In this document: one piece after another, positions 23,486 to 31,798 of the stretch
Numbering within the stretch: the stretch's first letter is position 1
How the letters are laid out: each line of letters begins with the position of its first letter
Assembly: GCF_904424705.1 (NCBI RefSeq)
Contig: NZ_CAJGBF010000005.1
Location: forward strand, 223,799-287,798
Reading direction: 5' to 3'
Origin: Rossellomorea arthrocnemi
GTDB taxonomy: Bacteria; Bacillota; Bacilli; Bacillales; Bacillaceae_B
Length of the DNA stretch: 64,000 nucleotides
Position numbers and translations under genes: made by a program
Notes under the pieces: generated by a model
Told to the model about the DNA's origin: nothing
The model's database searches: none
The model's input: the letters and a program-made list of their open reading frames with translations, nothing else

Positions 23486-24676
23486 TTAGATGATTCCCAT
23501 TTCTTTTCCGACTTTTTCATACGCATTGATCGCTTGATCCAGCATTTCTTTCGTATGTGCTGCTGACGGCATGTTTCTCACTCGTCCTGTTCCTCTTGGT
23601 ACGGTCGGGAATACGATGGATTTTGCATAAACACCTTCTTCATACAGGCGTTTACTGAAATCCTGTGTCGCTTGCTCTTCTCCGATGATGACAGGCGTGA
23701 TAGGTGTTTCACTGTTGCCGATGTCGAACCCAAGCTTCGTCAGCTCTTCTTTCAGATAGCGGCTGTTTGCCCACATGTTATCTTGTAGCTCTGTAGAGTT
23801 CATGATAAGATCAAGGGCTTCCGTACAAGCCGTTACATCTGCCGGAGTCAAAGAGGTTGAAAATAGGAACGGACGGGAGCGGACCTTTAACCAATCAATC
23901 AGGTTTTGAGTTCCCGCCACATATCCACCGACTACCCCGATGGCTTTCGATAACGTACCCATTTGAAAGTCAACTTTGTCCGAGAGACCAAAGTGCTTGA
24001 CCGTACCGGCACCTTTTCCAAGAACACCTGAACCGTGAGCATCATCTACATAGGTCATGATATCGAATTCCTCTGCGATTTCAACAATTTCAGGAAGCTT
24101 ACACACATCCCCGTCCATTGAAAATACTCCGTCTGTGATGATCATAAGTTTGTTATATTGACCGGATTCCTTCGCTTCTTTCGCCTTTGCACGAAGATCT
24201 TCCATATCGGAATGACCAAAACGGATGATCTTGGCTTTTGATAGACGGCAGCCGTCAATGATGGATGCATGGTTCAGTTCATCTGAAAGGATGGCATCAT
24301 TTTTATCCATAACCGCTGAAATGGCTGCCATATTACAATTGAAACCAGACTGATACGCAATCGCAGCTTCTGTTCCTTTAAATTCCGCAAGCTTTTCCTC
24401 AAGTTTCACATGGAGATCTAACGTACCGTTGATGGTACGAACAGCCCCAGACCCAACTCCATATTCTTTAACAGCTTCAATCGCTACCTTTTTCAGGCGT
24501 TCATCTGTTGCCAATCCAAGATAGTTGTTTGAAGATAAGTTTACAAGCTTTTTCCCGTTAATGGTAATAACCGGGCCATTCGCACCTTGCAATGGATCGA
24601 TTTCATTATACAAACCGCGTGATTTTAAATCTTCAAGGTTTTCTTGTAAAAAGTGATCTAGTGTCTTGCTTGTCAT
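23486..24676 (-). CDS. kbl: Glycine C-acetyltransferase (2-amino-3-ketobutyrate CoA ligase)
   Basis: A 396-residue PLP-dependent alpha-oxoamine synthase. Visible features are [59 protein letters not shown] and the PLP-lysine loop [17 protein letters not shown]. It converts 2-amino-3-ketobutyrate plus CoA to glycine and acetyl-CoA. Together with the threonine dehydrogenase downstream it forms a complete threonine-to-glycine route. A cre-like palindrome sits about 18 nt upstream of its start codon. Confidence 0.93.
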   Translation of the reverse strand: MTSKTLDHFLQENLEDLKSRGLYNEIDPLQGANGPVITINGKKLVNLSSNNYLGLATDERLKKVAIEAVKEYGVGSGAVRTINGTLDLHVKLEEKLAEFKGTEAAIAYQSGFNCNMAAISAVMDKNDAILSDELNHASIIDGCRLSKAKIIRFGHSDMEDLRAKAKEAKESGQYNKLMIITDGVFSMDGDVCKLPEIVEIAEEFDIMTYVDDAHGSGVLGKGAGTVKHFGLSDKVDFQMGTLSKAIGVVGGYVAGTQNLIDWLKVRSRPFLFSTSLTPADVTACTEALDLIMNSTELQDNMWANSRYLKEELTKLGFDIGNSETPITPVIIGEEQATQDFSKRLYEEGVYAKSIVFPTVPRGTGRVRNMPSAAHTKEMLDQAINAYEKVGKEMGII

Positions 24677-24693
24677 ATACTCGTCCTCCCGTT

Positions 24694-24708
24694 ATGTAAG
24701 CGCTTTAT
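24694..24708 (-). promoter_or_regulatory. cre-like site before kbl
   Basis: ATGTAAGCGCTTTAT contains the TGTAAGCGCTTTA core of a CcpA operator with one mismatch at the 3' end. Its place just before the start codon suggests a roadblock. Threonine catabolism is a plausible CcpA target. Sequence match only. Confidence 0.5.
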
Positions 24709-25010
24709 AAACAGATGTCCACTCCAAAAATACAATATCTATCCGTTGATTCTTTGTGTTTGCTAAGGATTATTCTACTTTTTAGTTTAACATGTTTTTT
24801 GGTGATGGACAAAAATTATCTTCAGATTCTGTCTATATGTTAGTGTTCCCTTTATGTTTGAAAAACTGCAGACTTTTTTGCCAGTTGCTTTCATCGTTCT
24901 GAATTGAACATCTGACTTTACCCTGAGACAAAAATTGTTCAAAACAACCATTCTTACAAAAAAGCCAAAAAAAATGAACAAAAGCCGTTACTTCTGTTCA
25001 TCTTTGCTCG
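24709..25010. other. AT-rich intergenic region between kbl and patB
   Basis: It should hold the kbl promoter. No gene, RNA element or clear terminator for the upstream patB gene is seen. Short open frames here are low-complexity. Confidence 0.4.
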
Positions 25011-26189
25011 TTATTTTACCATCTTGCGTGCAACACGGTGTTCAAGAATCGCTTCGTGCATTCTTCTTAATGCCAAATCGACCCGCTCTTTGGGACAGGC
25101 GATGTTCATTCGAACAAAAGGTTGGCCGCTATCTCCGAATTTGAAGCCTTCGTCAAACTTGACTCTGGCTTTTTCTAAGAAAAACCTGCAAAGCTCTTCC
25201 CCTTTCATTTCCAGTTCTGTGCAGTCAATCCAGATCAGATGAGTGGCCTGGGGCTGGATGGCTTTGAGTTCTGGAAGATGATGATCCAGATAGTTCTGAA
25301 CGTACTGTTTATTCTCTTCAAGAACCATAAGAAGCTCCCCCAGCCAGGGTTCCCCTTCCTCATAGGCTGCAATGGTGCCTTCGATCCCAAATACGTTGGG
25401 CCTCATAAGTCCATAGCCGGTCAGCTTGTCGTGATACCTTTCCCTTATGTTCTCATTCGGGATGAGCAGAATGGAGGTTTGAAGCCCCGCTATGTTAAAC
25501 GTTTTACTTGGAGCTGCACAAAGTATGCTTCTCTCCAACAGCCTCTCATCACCTTTAAAGAGTGGAATATGTTCATACCCTTCGTACACTAAGTCTCCGT
25601 GCATTTCGTCAGAGATAATCCATAAATCATGGCGTTTGGCGATATCACCGATTTGGGTTAACTCTTCTCTCGTCCATACCCGTCCTACAGGATTATGGGG
25701 ACTGCAAAGAATAAGGACCTTAGTCGAAGACTCCCTCGCTTTAGATTCCAAATCGTCGAAATCTATGGAATAGACACCATCCTTATAAAGCAACGTATTT
25801 TTTATAACCGAACAGCCATGATTCTCAATCGTACTATAAAAAGGATAATAAACCGGATCTTGAATGATGACGCCGTCTCCAGGCTCCGTCAATACAGACA
25901 GCAATACATTGATGCCGGGAATGATCCCGGGGCTGAAGCTGATCCACTCTTTTTCAATATTCATCTGGAAACGTCTTTTCCACCATGAAATAATCGACTC
26001 AAAGTATCGATCGCTAAACGTGGTATAGCCGTAAATGCCGTGCTGAGCCTTCTTGTTCAGTGCTTCCACAATCGCAGAAGAAACTTTAAAGTCCATGTCA
26101 GCAATACACATAGGGATGACGTCCCCGTCGGGAAACGACCATTTCACAGAGTGTGTATTTGTTCTCTCGATGCAATCATTCCAATTCAT
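25011..26189 (-). CDS. PatB/MalY family pyridoxal-dependent C-S lyase
   Basis: A 392-residue class I/II aminotransferase-fold enzyme. IPMCIADMDF near the N-terminus is the MalY/PatB signature. YGYTTFSDRYF, ILCSPHNPVGRVW, ISDEMHGDLVY and the PLP-lysine loop APSKTFNIAGLQ follow. It is expected to act as a cystathionine beta-lyase or cysteine desulfhydrase. PatB in B. subtilis also has aminotransferase-like activity. The preferred start is ATG 26189, 9 nt after GAGGGG. TTG 26195 is closer than optimal. No linked sulfur-metabolism genes are present. Confidence 0.9.
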   Translation of the reverse strand: MNWNDCIERTNTHSVKWSFPDGDVIPMCIADMDFKVSSAIVEALNKKAQHGIYGYTTFSDRYFESIISWWKRRFQMNIEKEWISFSPGIIPGINVLLSVLTEPGDGVIIQDPVYYPFYSTIENHGCSVIKNTLLYKDGVYSIDFDDLESKARESSTKVLILCSPHNPVGRVWTREELTQIGDIAKRHDLWIISDEMHGDLVYEGYEHIPLFKGDERLLERSILCAAPSKTFNIAGLQTSILLIPNENIRERYHDKLTGYGLMRPNVFGIEGTIAAYEEGEPWLGELLMVLEENKQYVQNYLDHHLPELKAIQPQATHLIWIDCTELEMKGEELCRFFLEKARVKFDEGFKFGDSGQPFVRMNIACPKERVDLALRRMHEAILEHRVARKMVK

Positions 26190-26300
26190 ATCCAAATGCC
26201 CCTCTCGAATCTATCTTTCTCTACTTTATACCAGATTGAGGGACGGGTGAATACCTGAATAATAAATAGGAATTTTCCCTTACCTCTTTCTGTGACCCAC

Positions 26301-26999
26301 TTACTGTTTTACAGTCTTCTCCGCCTTTGCTTTTCTATTAACATGCTTCAAGCCTTCTCTTTTACTCAATGGAGCAAGCTCCTCAGATTGGATGAAACTC
26401 TTTACCGCTTCTGGATTCGTTTTAGAATACTCCCTCAGGGCCCAGCCGATGGCCTTTTGAATAAAAAATTCTTTGGATTGATGATGCATTACGATATATC
26501 TGAATAGGCGTTCCTCATCGGTTTTTGCCTTATACTTTAACTGATAGAGTATGGCGATTCGGTTCAACCACATATTATCGGAATGAATCCATTTCTCTAT
26601 GTATGTGTCATCTTCCTCTTTTTGAAAAATTTTTCCTACTTGATTGGGCGCAATATGATCGATCGTATCCCACCAGGATTTCGTTACGATCATTTCTTCC
26701 AAGAGGGGAAGATGCTCTTTTGTTAAATACTTTGATTGTTTATCGATAAGACCTAGAGCGACGTACTGACATTCCCGCTGAGGCTCAGACCAAAGAGAAT
26801 GAACAATAGCAGGCAATTCTTCAATGGATGGTTTACCGTTCTCCTTCAGAAAATCCCGGAGCAAAGTGGTTCGTTCCGGGGTCCTGATCCCAAAGAACCT
26901 AAATTGATTTCTCATATAGGCTTCCATGGCTTCCTGATTCTTACTATTTTGATGTTGTTTCAGTAGGGTTATCAGTTTATCCGCATACTCATGATTCAT
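26301..26999 (-). CDS. DNA alkylation repair protein, AlkD-like HEAT family
   Basis: A 232-residue all-helical protein. RNQFRFFGIRTPERTTLLRD at the N-terminus, the REWQY-like RECQYVALGLID, SWWDTIDHIAPN, NMWLNRIAILYQL and the FFIQKAIGWALREYSKTNP block are the AlkD family signature. That includes the Trp/Asp cluster that recognises alkylated bases. It would excise 3- and 7-methylpurines without base flipping. The start is ATG 26999 behind AGGAGG and overlaps the end of the small upstream gene by 11 nt, so translation is probably coupled. Confidence 0.9.
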   Translation of the reverse strand: MNHEYADKLITLLKQHQNSKNQEAMEAYMRNQFRFFGIRTPERTTLLRDFLKENGKPSIEELPAIVHSLWSEPQRECQYVALGLIDKQSKYLTKEHLPLLEEMIVTKSWWDTIDHIAPNQVGKIFQKEEDDTYIEKWIHSDNMWLNRIAILYQLKYKAKTDEERLFRYIVMHHQSKEFFIQKAIGWALREYSKTNPEAVKSFIQSEELAPLSKREGLKHVNRKAKAEKTVKQ

Positions 27000-27141
27000 T
27001 AATGATCTCCTCCTTTTGGCTTTTTTCCTCACAATCAAAGCAACAGCTTTTCCCATCCTCTATTTGAACACCGTTAAAGAAACCGTCTAAACAGTAGAGG
27101 GGCTTTTGACAGAGATAACAATAGTCTACAAGCTCTTTCAT
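26989..27141 (-). CDS. Small CxxC zinc-ribbon-like protein
   Basis: About 50 residues, MKELVDYCYLCQKPLYCLDG then FFNGVQIEDGKSCCFDCEEK. Two cysteine pairs (CYLC and CCFDC) suggest a single zinc site. The end overlaps the AlkD-like gene by 11 nt and supplies its translation context. The ribosome site (GGGAG) is very close to the ATG, so the start is uncertain. A longer frame runs into the MITE-like copy B and is not believed. Function is unknown. Confidence 0.5.
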   Translation of the reverse strand: MKELVDYCYLCQKPLYCLDGFFNGVQIEDGKSCCFDCEEKSQKEEIINES

Positions 27142-27164
27142 ACTCCCATCATTCCTTTTCACAA

Positions 27165-27354
27165 GGCTGTTTTCTAAAACTTTGTTGCTTTTTAAGTGGT
27201 GAGCAATCAACGTCCTGCTCTTTCGATTGCCTCTTGTCACTAGTGAGTTCTGTAGATACGATAGACACCGGCTGGGATCTGGCGTGCCAATTCACCGGTT
27301 GACAGAGCTCGAGCAACAAATTGTTCAAAAACAACAATCGTTCCGAAGAGAGCC
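27165..27354. repeat. MITE-like dispersed element, copy B
   Basis: 190 bp with imperfect inverted ends, GGCTGTTTTCTAAAAC then TTTGTTGCTTTTT on one side and GGCTCTCTTCGGAACG then ATTGTTGTTTTT (reverse strand) on the other. The interior matches copy A around the CAATCGAAAGAGCAGGACGT block and the TGTCAACCGGTG block. It lacks the GC-rich module. No gene is carried. Confidence 0.7.
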
Positions 27355-27437
27355 TTTCACATAATAGATTCCGCTTACCAAAACTCTATTCATACTTCTG
27401 GATGATCGGTTGAAAAACCTTTTCCTAAAGAAAAAAA

Positions 27438-27467
27438 GACAACCCTTAGCTTGCTAAAGGATTGTCT
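27438..27467 (-). terminator. Terminator overlapping the end of the YczE gene
   Basis: AGACAACCCTTAGC and GCTAAAGGATTGTCT pair with two mismatches, and T-rich sequence follows on the minus strand. The stem includes the stop codon region. Confidence 0.7.
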
Positions 27468-28090
27468 CGTTTCGTCATCTGTCTTTCAATGAGAGAGTGA
27501 AGCAGCTTTTTGCTTTGAGGTAATGAAGATCCAACGATGGAACCAAGTCCTAATGCGATGATCACGGTTCCGATACCGACCGGACCGCCTAATAACCAGC
27601 CAAAAAAGAACACGATGATTTCCATTCCATTCCGTACCCATTGAACTTTCCAACCTGTTTTCTCAACGACCAGCAGCATGAGACTGTCTCTTGGCCCAGC
27701 TCCAAGATCGGCTGAAACATACAGACCGATTCCATACCCAATTACCACGATCCCAATGGCAAACACGATTGCTTGAGCCATGAAAGATTGTGGGTCAGGC
27801 AGTACAAAATTAAATACATCTATAAAAATCCCAATTAATAACATATTAATGAAAGCACCGGCTTTAGGAAATGACCTGGTTCCAACACCTGTCACAAACA
27901 GGATGATAAAGCCCACAATGATGGACCACGTCCCGATCGTCAGACCAAGCTGTTTGAACAATCCGTAATGAAACACATCCCAAGGTCCGATTCCAAGGTC
28001 TTTTCCTTTGATCGTCAAGCTAATGCCAAACGAAAGCACAAGGAGACCAACAAAGAAAAATGACCAGCGTAAACCTTTTTCTTTATTCAT
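27446..28090 (-). CDS. YczE/YyaS/YitT family membrane protein
   Basis: A 214-residue protein with five predicted membrane helices. The family signature is visible: SFGISLTIKGKDLGIGPWDV, then TIGTWSIIVGF and GIGLYVSADLGAGPRDSLML. Members such as B. subtilis YczE affect surfactin production, but no transport activity is established. Single gene with terminator. Confidence 0.88.
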   Translation of the reverse strand: MNKEKGLRWSFFFVGLLVLSFGISLTIKGKDLGIGPWDVFHYGLFKQLGLTIGTWSIIVGFIILFVTGVGTRSFPKAGAFINMLLIGIFIDVFNFVLPDPQSFMAQAIVFAIGIVVIGYGIGLYVSADLGAGPRDSLMLLVVEKTGWKVQWVRNGMEIIVFFFGWLLGGPVGIGTVIIALGLGSIVGSSLPQSKKLLHSLIERQMTKRDNPLAS

Positions 28091-28369
28091 GAAAATCCCT
28101 TCCTACACCATAATCAGTTCATTTATTACCCGGATAACTGTATCACAGAATCACGGACAAAAAAATTTCATAAAACCTATGGGGTTGGTGGGAATAAGTC
28201 GATTGATGGAGTTATTGCGCATGCGTGTGTTTACACATATTATCAACTAGCTGGTTGTCTAAGAGTTCCCGCTGTATTACCTGACAAATCTGCCGGATTC
28301 ACGAAGGTATCCCCTCAACAAACACCGAACAAGACGGAAATCCCTCATGCTTTAGTCAAAGAAATTCCT
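28091..28369. other. Intergenic region without recognised features
   Basis: No gene, repeat or RNA element is seen. A short coding-like stretch on the plus strand around 28260-28330 has no start or family match. Confidence 0.4.
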
Positions 28370-28732
28370 TTACCCTTCAACCATTTCAACAATTTCCCCA
28401 TCGGGACCAAAGAAAAAAGCCACTTTCCAGCCATTTTCAAGAAGCAGGGGACCTTCGACAGGCATTAACCCCTTCTTCTTTACTGATCCAACTTCCTTTT
28501 CAAGGTCACTTACGTCAAATGCTATATGAAGGAATGCACCCCTTGAGCCGTTACTCGCTCCAGGTTCCTCTATGAGCTCCAAGCGATGATCCCCCTTTTT
28601 CAAGAACAGGATCTTCTCACTGCCCCATTTAAAAGACATTTCTTCCATGAACCCAAAATGAGTCTGATAGAATTCCTTCGACTTCTCCAGGCTCTTCACA
28701 TTCATCCCTATATGATGAAGTCTCATATCCAT
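28370..28732 (-). CDS. VOC (glyoxalase/bleomycin-resistance) family protein
   Basis: A 120-residue single VOC module. LHHIGMNVKSLEKSKEFYQT at the start, RLELIEEPG at the middle metal ligand, FLHIAFDVSDLE and a terminal DGEIVEMVE give the H-E-H-E metal set of glyoxalase-like proteins. It forms an operon downstream of the QueA-like gene with a 6-nt gap. The substrate is unknown. Confidence 0.88.
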   Translation of the reverse strand: MDMRLHHIGMNVKSLEKSKEFYQTHFGFMEEMSFKWGSEKILFLKKGDHRLELIEEPGASNGSRGAFLHIAFDVSDLEKEVGSVKKKGLMPVEGPLLLENGWKVAFFFGPDGEIVEMVEG

Positions 28733-28738
28733 TTCTCC

Positions 28739-29758
28739 TTACAAAATGATATTCATATCCCCAAATTCATGCCATTTATAGTTTTTTGCCAGAGCAATTT
28801 GATAGGCATTCTCCAATTTACTCTCTGAAATGAATGCCTTTAAAAGATCTAAATGACTTGCTTCAGGTTCGTGCAGCCCTGTAATGAGTCCGTCTACGAT
28901 TTGAAGAGGCGTATCACCTGATATATATACATTCGTGGTGCCATCTGCAGGCTGAAGCTGCCCGTAATAAGTCATCACCGTTTCCAGAGCGCGAACAACT
29001 GTTGTACCCACCGCGATGATTCTACTCCCTCGATCCTTTGCATAGAGTATCTCTTTCACCGCTTCTGAACTGACATGGAAGTCTTCAGGATGGTTTTGAG
29101 GCATCGGCCAGCGATCATTTCCATAGTAGCTCAAGCCTGCGTGGAGCTGTATAAACACAATGCCAATCCCTTTTTCCTTTAAAGCTCGTATCAGCTTCCA
29201 TGTAAATGCCCTTCCGGCAGAAGCCATCTCAACGGAGCCGGGAACCGATCCATAGACATTTTGGTAATAATCAAGTGGCCATGGAGCCTCAATGTATTCA
29301 TAACGAATTGGCTCCCCCCACTTGAAAATGAAATCCATCAACTCAACTCCACCTCTGCTGAACTCCACCTGTACAAGAGGGGTTTCGCTTCCTTGACCCT
29401 TCATACGACCCGATACACCTTCTGGAAAATCAATGGGTTCCCCTGTTTGATAGAAGTCTCCAAGAATGAGGGCATCCCAAGTGTTTTCATCTGTTTTCCG
29501 TGAGAGACGAACCTCTACCTTCCTGTTCCCCTGCTTTCCTTTTAGTGAAGCAGGAAGGGTTCGGCTGTTATTAAAAACAAGGACATCTCCCTTCTGTAAA
29601 AAATCAGGCAACTGTTTAAATCGAGTATGTTCACAGCTTCCGTCCTCACGGTTCAGGACTATCATCTTCACATCATCTCTTTCAAACCCTTGAAGCTCGA
29701 TGGGGGTCGTCGCGTTCAAATGGGAAGGGATATGAAACGAATTCAAACGTTCCTTCAT
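28739..29758 (-). CDS. QueA-like SAM:tRNA ribosyltransferase-isomerase paralogue
   Basis: A 339-residue QueA-family protein. FNNSRTLPASL, VEVRLSRK, YYQNVYGSVPGSVEMASAGR and the C-terminal half follow the family plan. Key signatures differ from genuine QueA: the usual AAPTAGLHFT reads MASAGRAFTW and LHVGAGTF reads LHAGLSYYG. The gene is in an operon with an SDR and a VOC protein rather than tgt/ruvB. The start overlaps the SDR stop by 4 nt. It is probably a diverged paralogue with a different substrate. Queuosine synthesis is not the safest call. Confidence 0.8.
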   Translation of the reverse strand: MKERLNSFHIPSHLNATTPIELQGFERDDVKMIVLNREDGSCEHTRFKQLPDFLQKGDVLVFNNSRTLPASLKGKQGNRKVEVRLSRKTDENTWDALILGDFYQTGEPIDFPEGVSGRMKGQGSETPLVQVEFSRGGVELMDFIFKWGEPIRYEYIEAPWPLDYYQNVYGSVPGSVEMASAGRAFTWKLIRALKEKGIGIVFIQLHAGLSYYGNDRWPMPQNHPEDFHVSSEAVKEILYAKDRGSRIIAVGTTVVRALETVMTYYGQLQPADGTTNVYISGDTPLQIVDGLITGLHEPEASHLDLLKAFISESKLENAYQIALAKNYKWHEFGDMNIIL

Positions 29759-30486
29759 GCCTTTCCCCTCCCTTTGTCCTGGTACTCCTGTGCTTCAAAT
29801 CTCTTTCCGTTTTCATCAGAAGAATCATCGGATGCAAGGTAGAGAAAGACTTCAAGGTGATCTTGTGGATTTGCAAGAGGGTACTCACACTCTGGAACCG
29901 CCTTGCCATGCATTTCAGTATCCATCTCACCTGGGTCGACCATGTTCATCCGGACACCCGTCCCATCTAGCTCGTCAGCCCACGTTTGAGTCATTCCTTC
30001 CACCGCAAATTTTGAAATACCGTACGCTCCCCATTCGCTAAAGCCTGTTTGGCCCGCTTCAGACGTTAAATTAATGATGGACCCCATCCCCCTGCTGATC
30101 ATACCGGGAAGAACCCGTTTTGTTACTAAAAATGGATTTAACGTATTGATCCTTAGCACCTCAAGAAACTCTTTCTCCGGATAATCTGCTAACAGACGTG
30201 GACCCGGGCCAAACACAGAGGCATTATTAAACAAAACATCAACGCTTCCCCACGTTTCTTCCGTTACTGACACGAAACGATCCACATCCCGGGCAACCGA
30301 AACATCCGCCTCTAATGCCACCACTTCAGCTCCCAACGATTTCAGTTCATTCTCAACTTCCTTTAGTGGTCCCGGTTTTCGAGCGCAAATGGCCACCTTT
30401 GCTCCTTCTTCAGCAAACTTCACTGCCAAGGCCCTCCCCAATCCTTTAGAAGCACCCGTTATCATGATTACTTTATTTGCAAACAT
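29755..30486 (-). CDS. Short-chain dehydrogenase/reductase
   Basis: A 243-residue classical SDR. The cofactor loop is TGASKGLGRAL at residues 10-20 with CARKPG, which suggests NADP. NNASVF stands in for NNAG, and STY-type catalysis is by LTSEAGQ serine and YGISK. It is first in a three-gene minus-strand operon (SDR, QueA-like, VOC). The last residues overlap the next start. Substrate unknown. Confidence 0.9.
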   Translation of the reverse strand: MFANKVIMITGASKGLGRALAVKFAEEGAKVAICARKPGPLKEVENELKSLGAEVVALEADVSVARDVDRFVSVTEETWGSVDVLFNNASVFGPGPRLLADYPEKEFLEVLRINTLNPFLVTKRVLPGMISRGMGSIINLTSEAGQTGFSEWGAYGISKFAVEGMTQTWADELDGTGVRMNMVDPGEMDTEMHGKAVPECEYPLANPQDHLEVFLYLASDDSSDENGKRFEAQEYQDKGRGKA

Positions 30487-30626
30487 ATTCCATACCCCTT
30501 TCGTTTCTCTTATTACTCACAGTTTATGCAATATTCTCAGGCAACAAATCGTCTTTTCGGGGGCGAACCATCTAGAAAATTAGATGTAGCACTCTCTCAG
30601 CCTTATGGTGTAGGTCACCAAAAACA

Positions 30627-30660
30627 CGAACATTAATACTGGATTTTTGTTTTATATTCG
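30627..30660 (+). promoter_or_regulatory. Paired PurBoxes (PurR operator)
   Basis: CGAACATTA (30627-30635) and the inverted CGAATATAA (30652-30660 on the minus strand) are separated by 16 nt, the usual PurR arrangement in Bacillus. They overlap the -35 side of the folD promoter. folD belongs to the PurR regulon in B. subtilis. Confidence 0.75.
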
Positions 30661-30669
30661 TGTTATAAT
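30661..30669 (+). promoter_or_regulatory. Extended -10 promoter of folD
   Basis: TGTTATAAT contains TATAAT (30664-30669) with a TG extension. The -35 is weak and lies inside the PurBox spacer. Confidence 0.65.
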
Positions 30670-30685
30670 AAGTTTGAAAATATAT

Positions 30686-30776
30686 AGAGCAGTGACTGGC
30701 GAGAATGTGGAATCAACCACAAGGGAGCTGCGAATCTTATAAAACATGAGCCATTAGCCGTTCGCCTGGGCAGAAG
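30686..30776 (+). ncRNA. ZTP (ZMP) riboswitch aptamer, pfl motif
   Basis: The two conserved halves are present: GTGACTGGCGA (30692-30702) with AATCAACCACAAGGGAGC, and CCGTTCGCCTGGGCA (30758-30772). Variable-length sequence joins them. The ZTP class senses the purine intermediate ZMP/ZTP, which accumulates when 10-formyl-tetrahydrofolate is short, and commonly precedes folate genes such as folD, as here. A terminator follows as the expression platform. Confidence 0.92.
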
Positions 30777-30802
30777 GCAGGGGGATACCCTTGTCTTTTT
30801 TT
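30776..30802 (+). terminator. Riboswitch-controlled intrinsic terminator
   Basis: GGCAGGGG and CCCTTGTC pair (two G-T pairs) and are followed by seven T. The left arm overlaps the 3' edge of the ZTP aptamer, so ligand binding should prevent termination. Confidence 0.8.
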
Positions 30803-30824
30803 ACTATAATCAGGAGGGATAGCA

Positions 30825-31676
30825 GTGGAACCATTAGTGTTAGACGGGAAACTTGTTGCATCTGAGGTCAAGGAAAGCCTGAAATCGAGAGTAGCTGTAT
30901 TAAAGGAAGATGGGATTACTCCATGTCTTGCAACTGTGCTCGTTGGAGATGATCCATCTTCTGCTACGTACGTTAAGATGAAGGGGAATGCCTGTGCAAA
31001 AATTGGAATGGAATCAAGACGAATCCACCTTCCAAAGGAAACGACTACGGAGGAATTACTGGAAGTGATCCAAGAGCTGAATGTTGACTCTACTGTTCAT
31101 GGGATCCTCTTACAGCACCCGGTTCCCCATCACATCGATGAACGCGCCGCCTTTGAAGCGATTTCCATTGAAAAGGATGTAGATGGAGTCACGAGTCTCG
31201 GATTCGGCCAAAATTCATTGGGATTCGGCGAATATCCATCCTGCACCCCTGCCGCTATCATGAGTATCATCGATTACTACGGCGTTACCCTTGAAGGGAA
31301 ACACGCTGTGGTGGTTGGAAGAAGTCCAATCCTTGGTAAACCCGTTTCCATGATGTTATTGAACCGCAATGCAACGGTGACGACATGCCATTCCTATACA
31401 GAAAACCTGCCTGAAATTCTGGCCGCTGCTGATATTGTCGTGGCTGCAGTCGGTAAACCGAATTTCATTCAGGGAGCCTGGTTAAAAGAAGGTGCCGTCG
31501 TTCTTGATGCCGGATACAACAAAGGGAACGTCGGTGACATTGATTACGAGGCATGCTATGAAAAAGCCAGTGCCATCACACCTGTTCCGGGTGGAGTCGG
31601 TCCTGTGACGATCTCCATGCTTTTAAAACAGACTGTTCATTCTGCTGAGAAATCCGGTTCTGTTCTTCAAAATTAG
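30825..31676 (+). CDS. folD: Methylenetetrahydrofolate dehydrogenase/cyclohydrolase FolD
   Basis: A 283-residue FolD. The catalytic lysine lies in SATYVKMKGNACAKIGM. HGILLQHPVPHHID, the EKDVDGVTS loop, CTPAAIMSIIDYY, the nucleotide motif VVGRSPILGKPVSMML and ITPVPGGVGPVTISMLL follow. It interconverts 5,10-methylene-, methenyl- and 10-formyl-tetrahydrofolate. The sequence is distant from the usual Bacillus FolD (HGILVQLPLP, FHPINVG) and it is not next to xseA, so it may be a second, purine-stress-controlled copy. The start is GTG after AGGAGGG. Confidence 0.92.
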   Translation: MEPLVLDGKLVASEVKESLKSRVAVLKEDGITPCLATVLVGDDPSSATYVKMKGNACAKIGMESRRIHLPKETTTEELLEVIQELNVDSTVHGILLQHPVPHHIDERAAFEAISIEKDVDGVTSLGFGQNSLGFGEYPSCTPAAIMSIIDYYGVTLEGKHAVVVGRSPILGKPVSMMLLNRNATVTTCHSYTENLPEILAAADIVVAAVGKPNFIQGAWLKEGAVVLDAGYNKGNVGDIDYEACYEKASAITPVPGGVGPVTISMLLKQTVHSAEKSGSVLQN

Positions 31677-31690
31677 TAAGTCGAAGCTTC

Positions 31691-31729
31691 AAGAGAACGA
31701 CTCCATTGCCGAGTCGTTCTCTTTTTTTA
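31691..31729 (+). terminator. Terminator after folD
   Basis: AAGAGAACGACTC and GAGTCGTTCTCTT form a 13-bp stem, followed by T. Confidence 0.9.
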
Positions 31730-31798
31730 TTTCCCGACTTATTTTTTCTTCATTTCGGGAGAGAATGGTAAGGAATAGAAAGCTAAAGGAGCGTTCAA

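Noticed and set aside
24787..24981. Short minus-strand frame between kbl and patB
   Set aside because: Phe/Lys-rich translation from AT-rich DNA, with no ribosome site.
27149..27337. 62-codon minus-strand frame before the CxxC gene
   Set aside because: It consists of the MITE-like copy B and has no independent signals.
30487..30620. PreQ1 riboswitch for the QueA-like operon
   Set aside because: No preQ1-I or preQ1-II core is seen in the leader on the minus strand, and the operon begins with the SDR gene.
31745..31775. SigB promoter upstream of the Rieske oxidoreductase
   Set aside because: The candidate -10 reads GGGAGA rather than GGGWAW and the -35 is only a T run.
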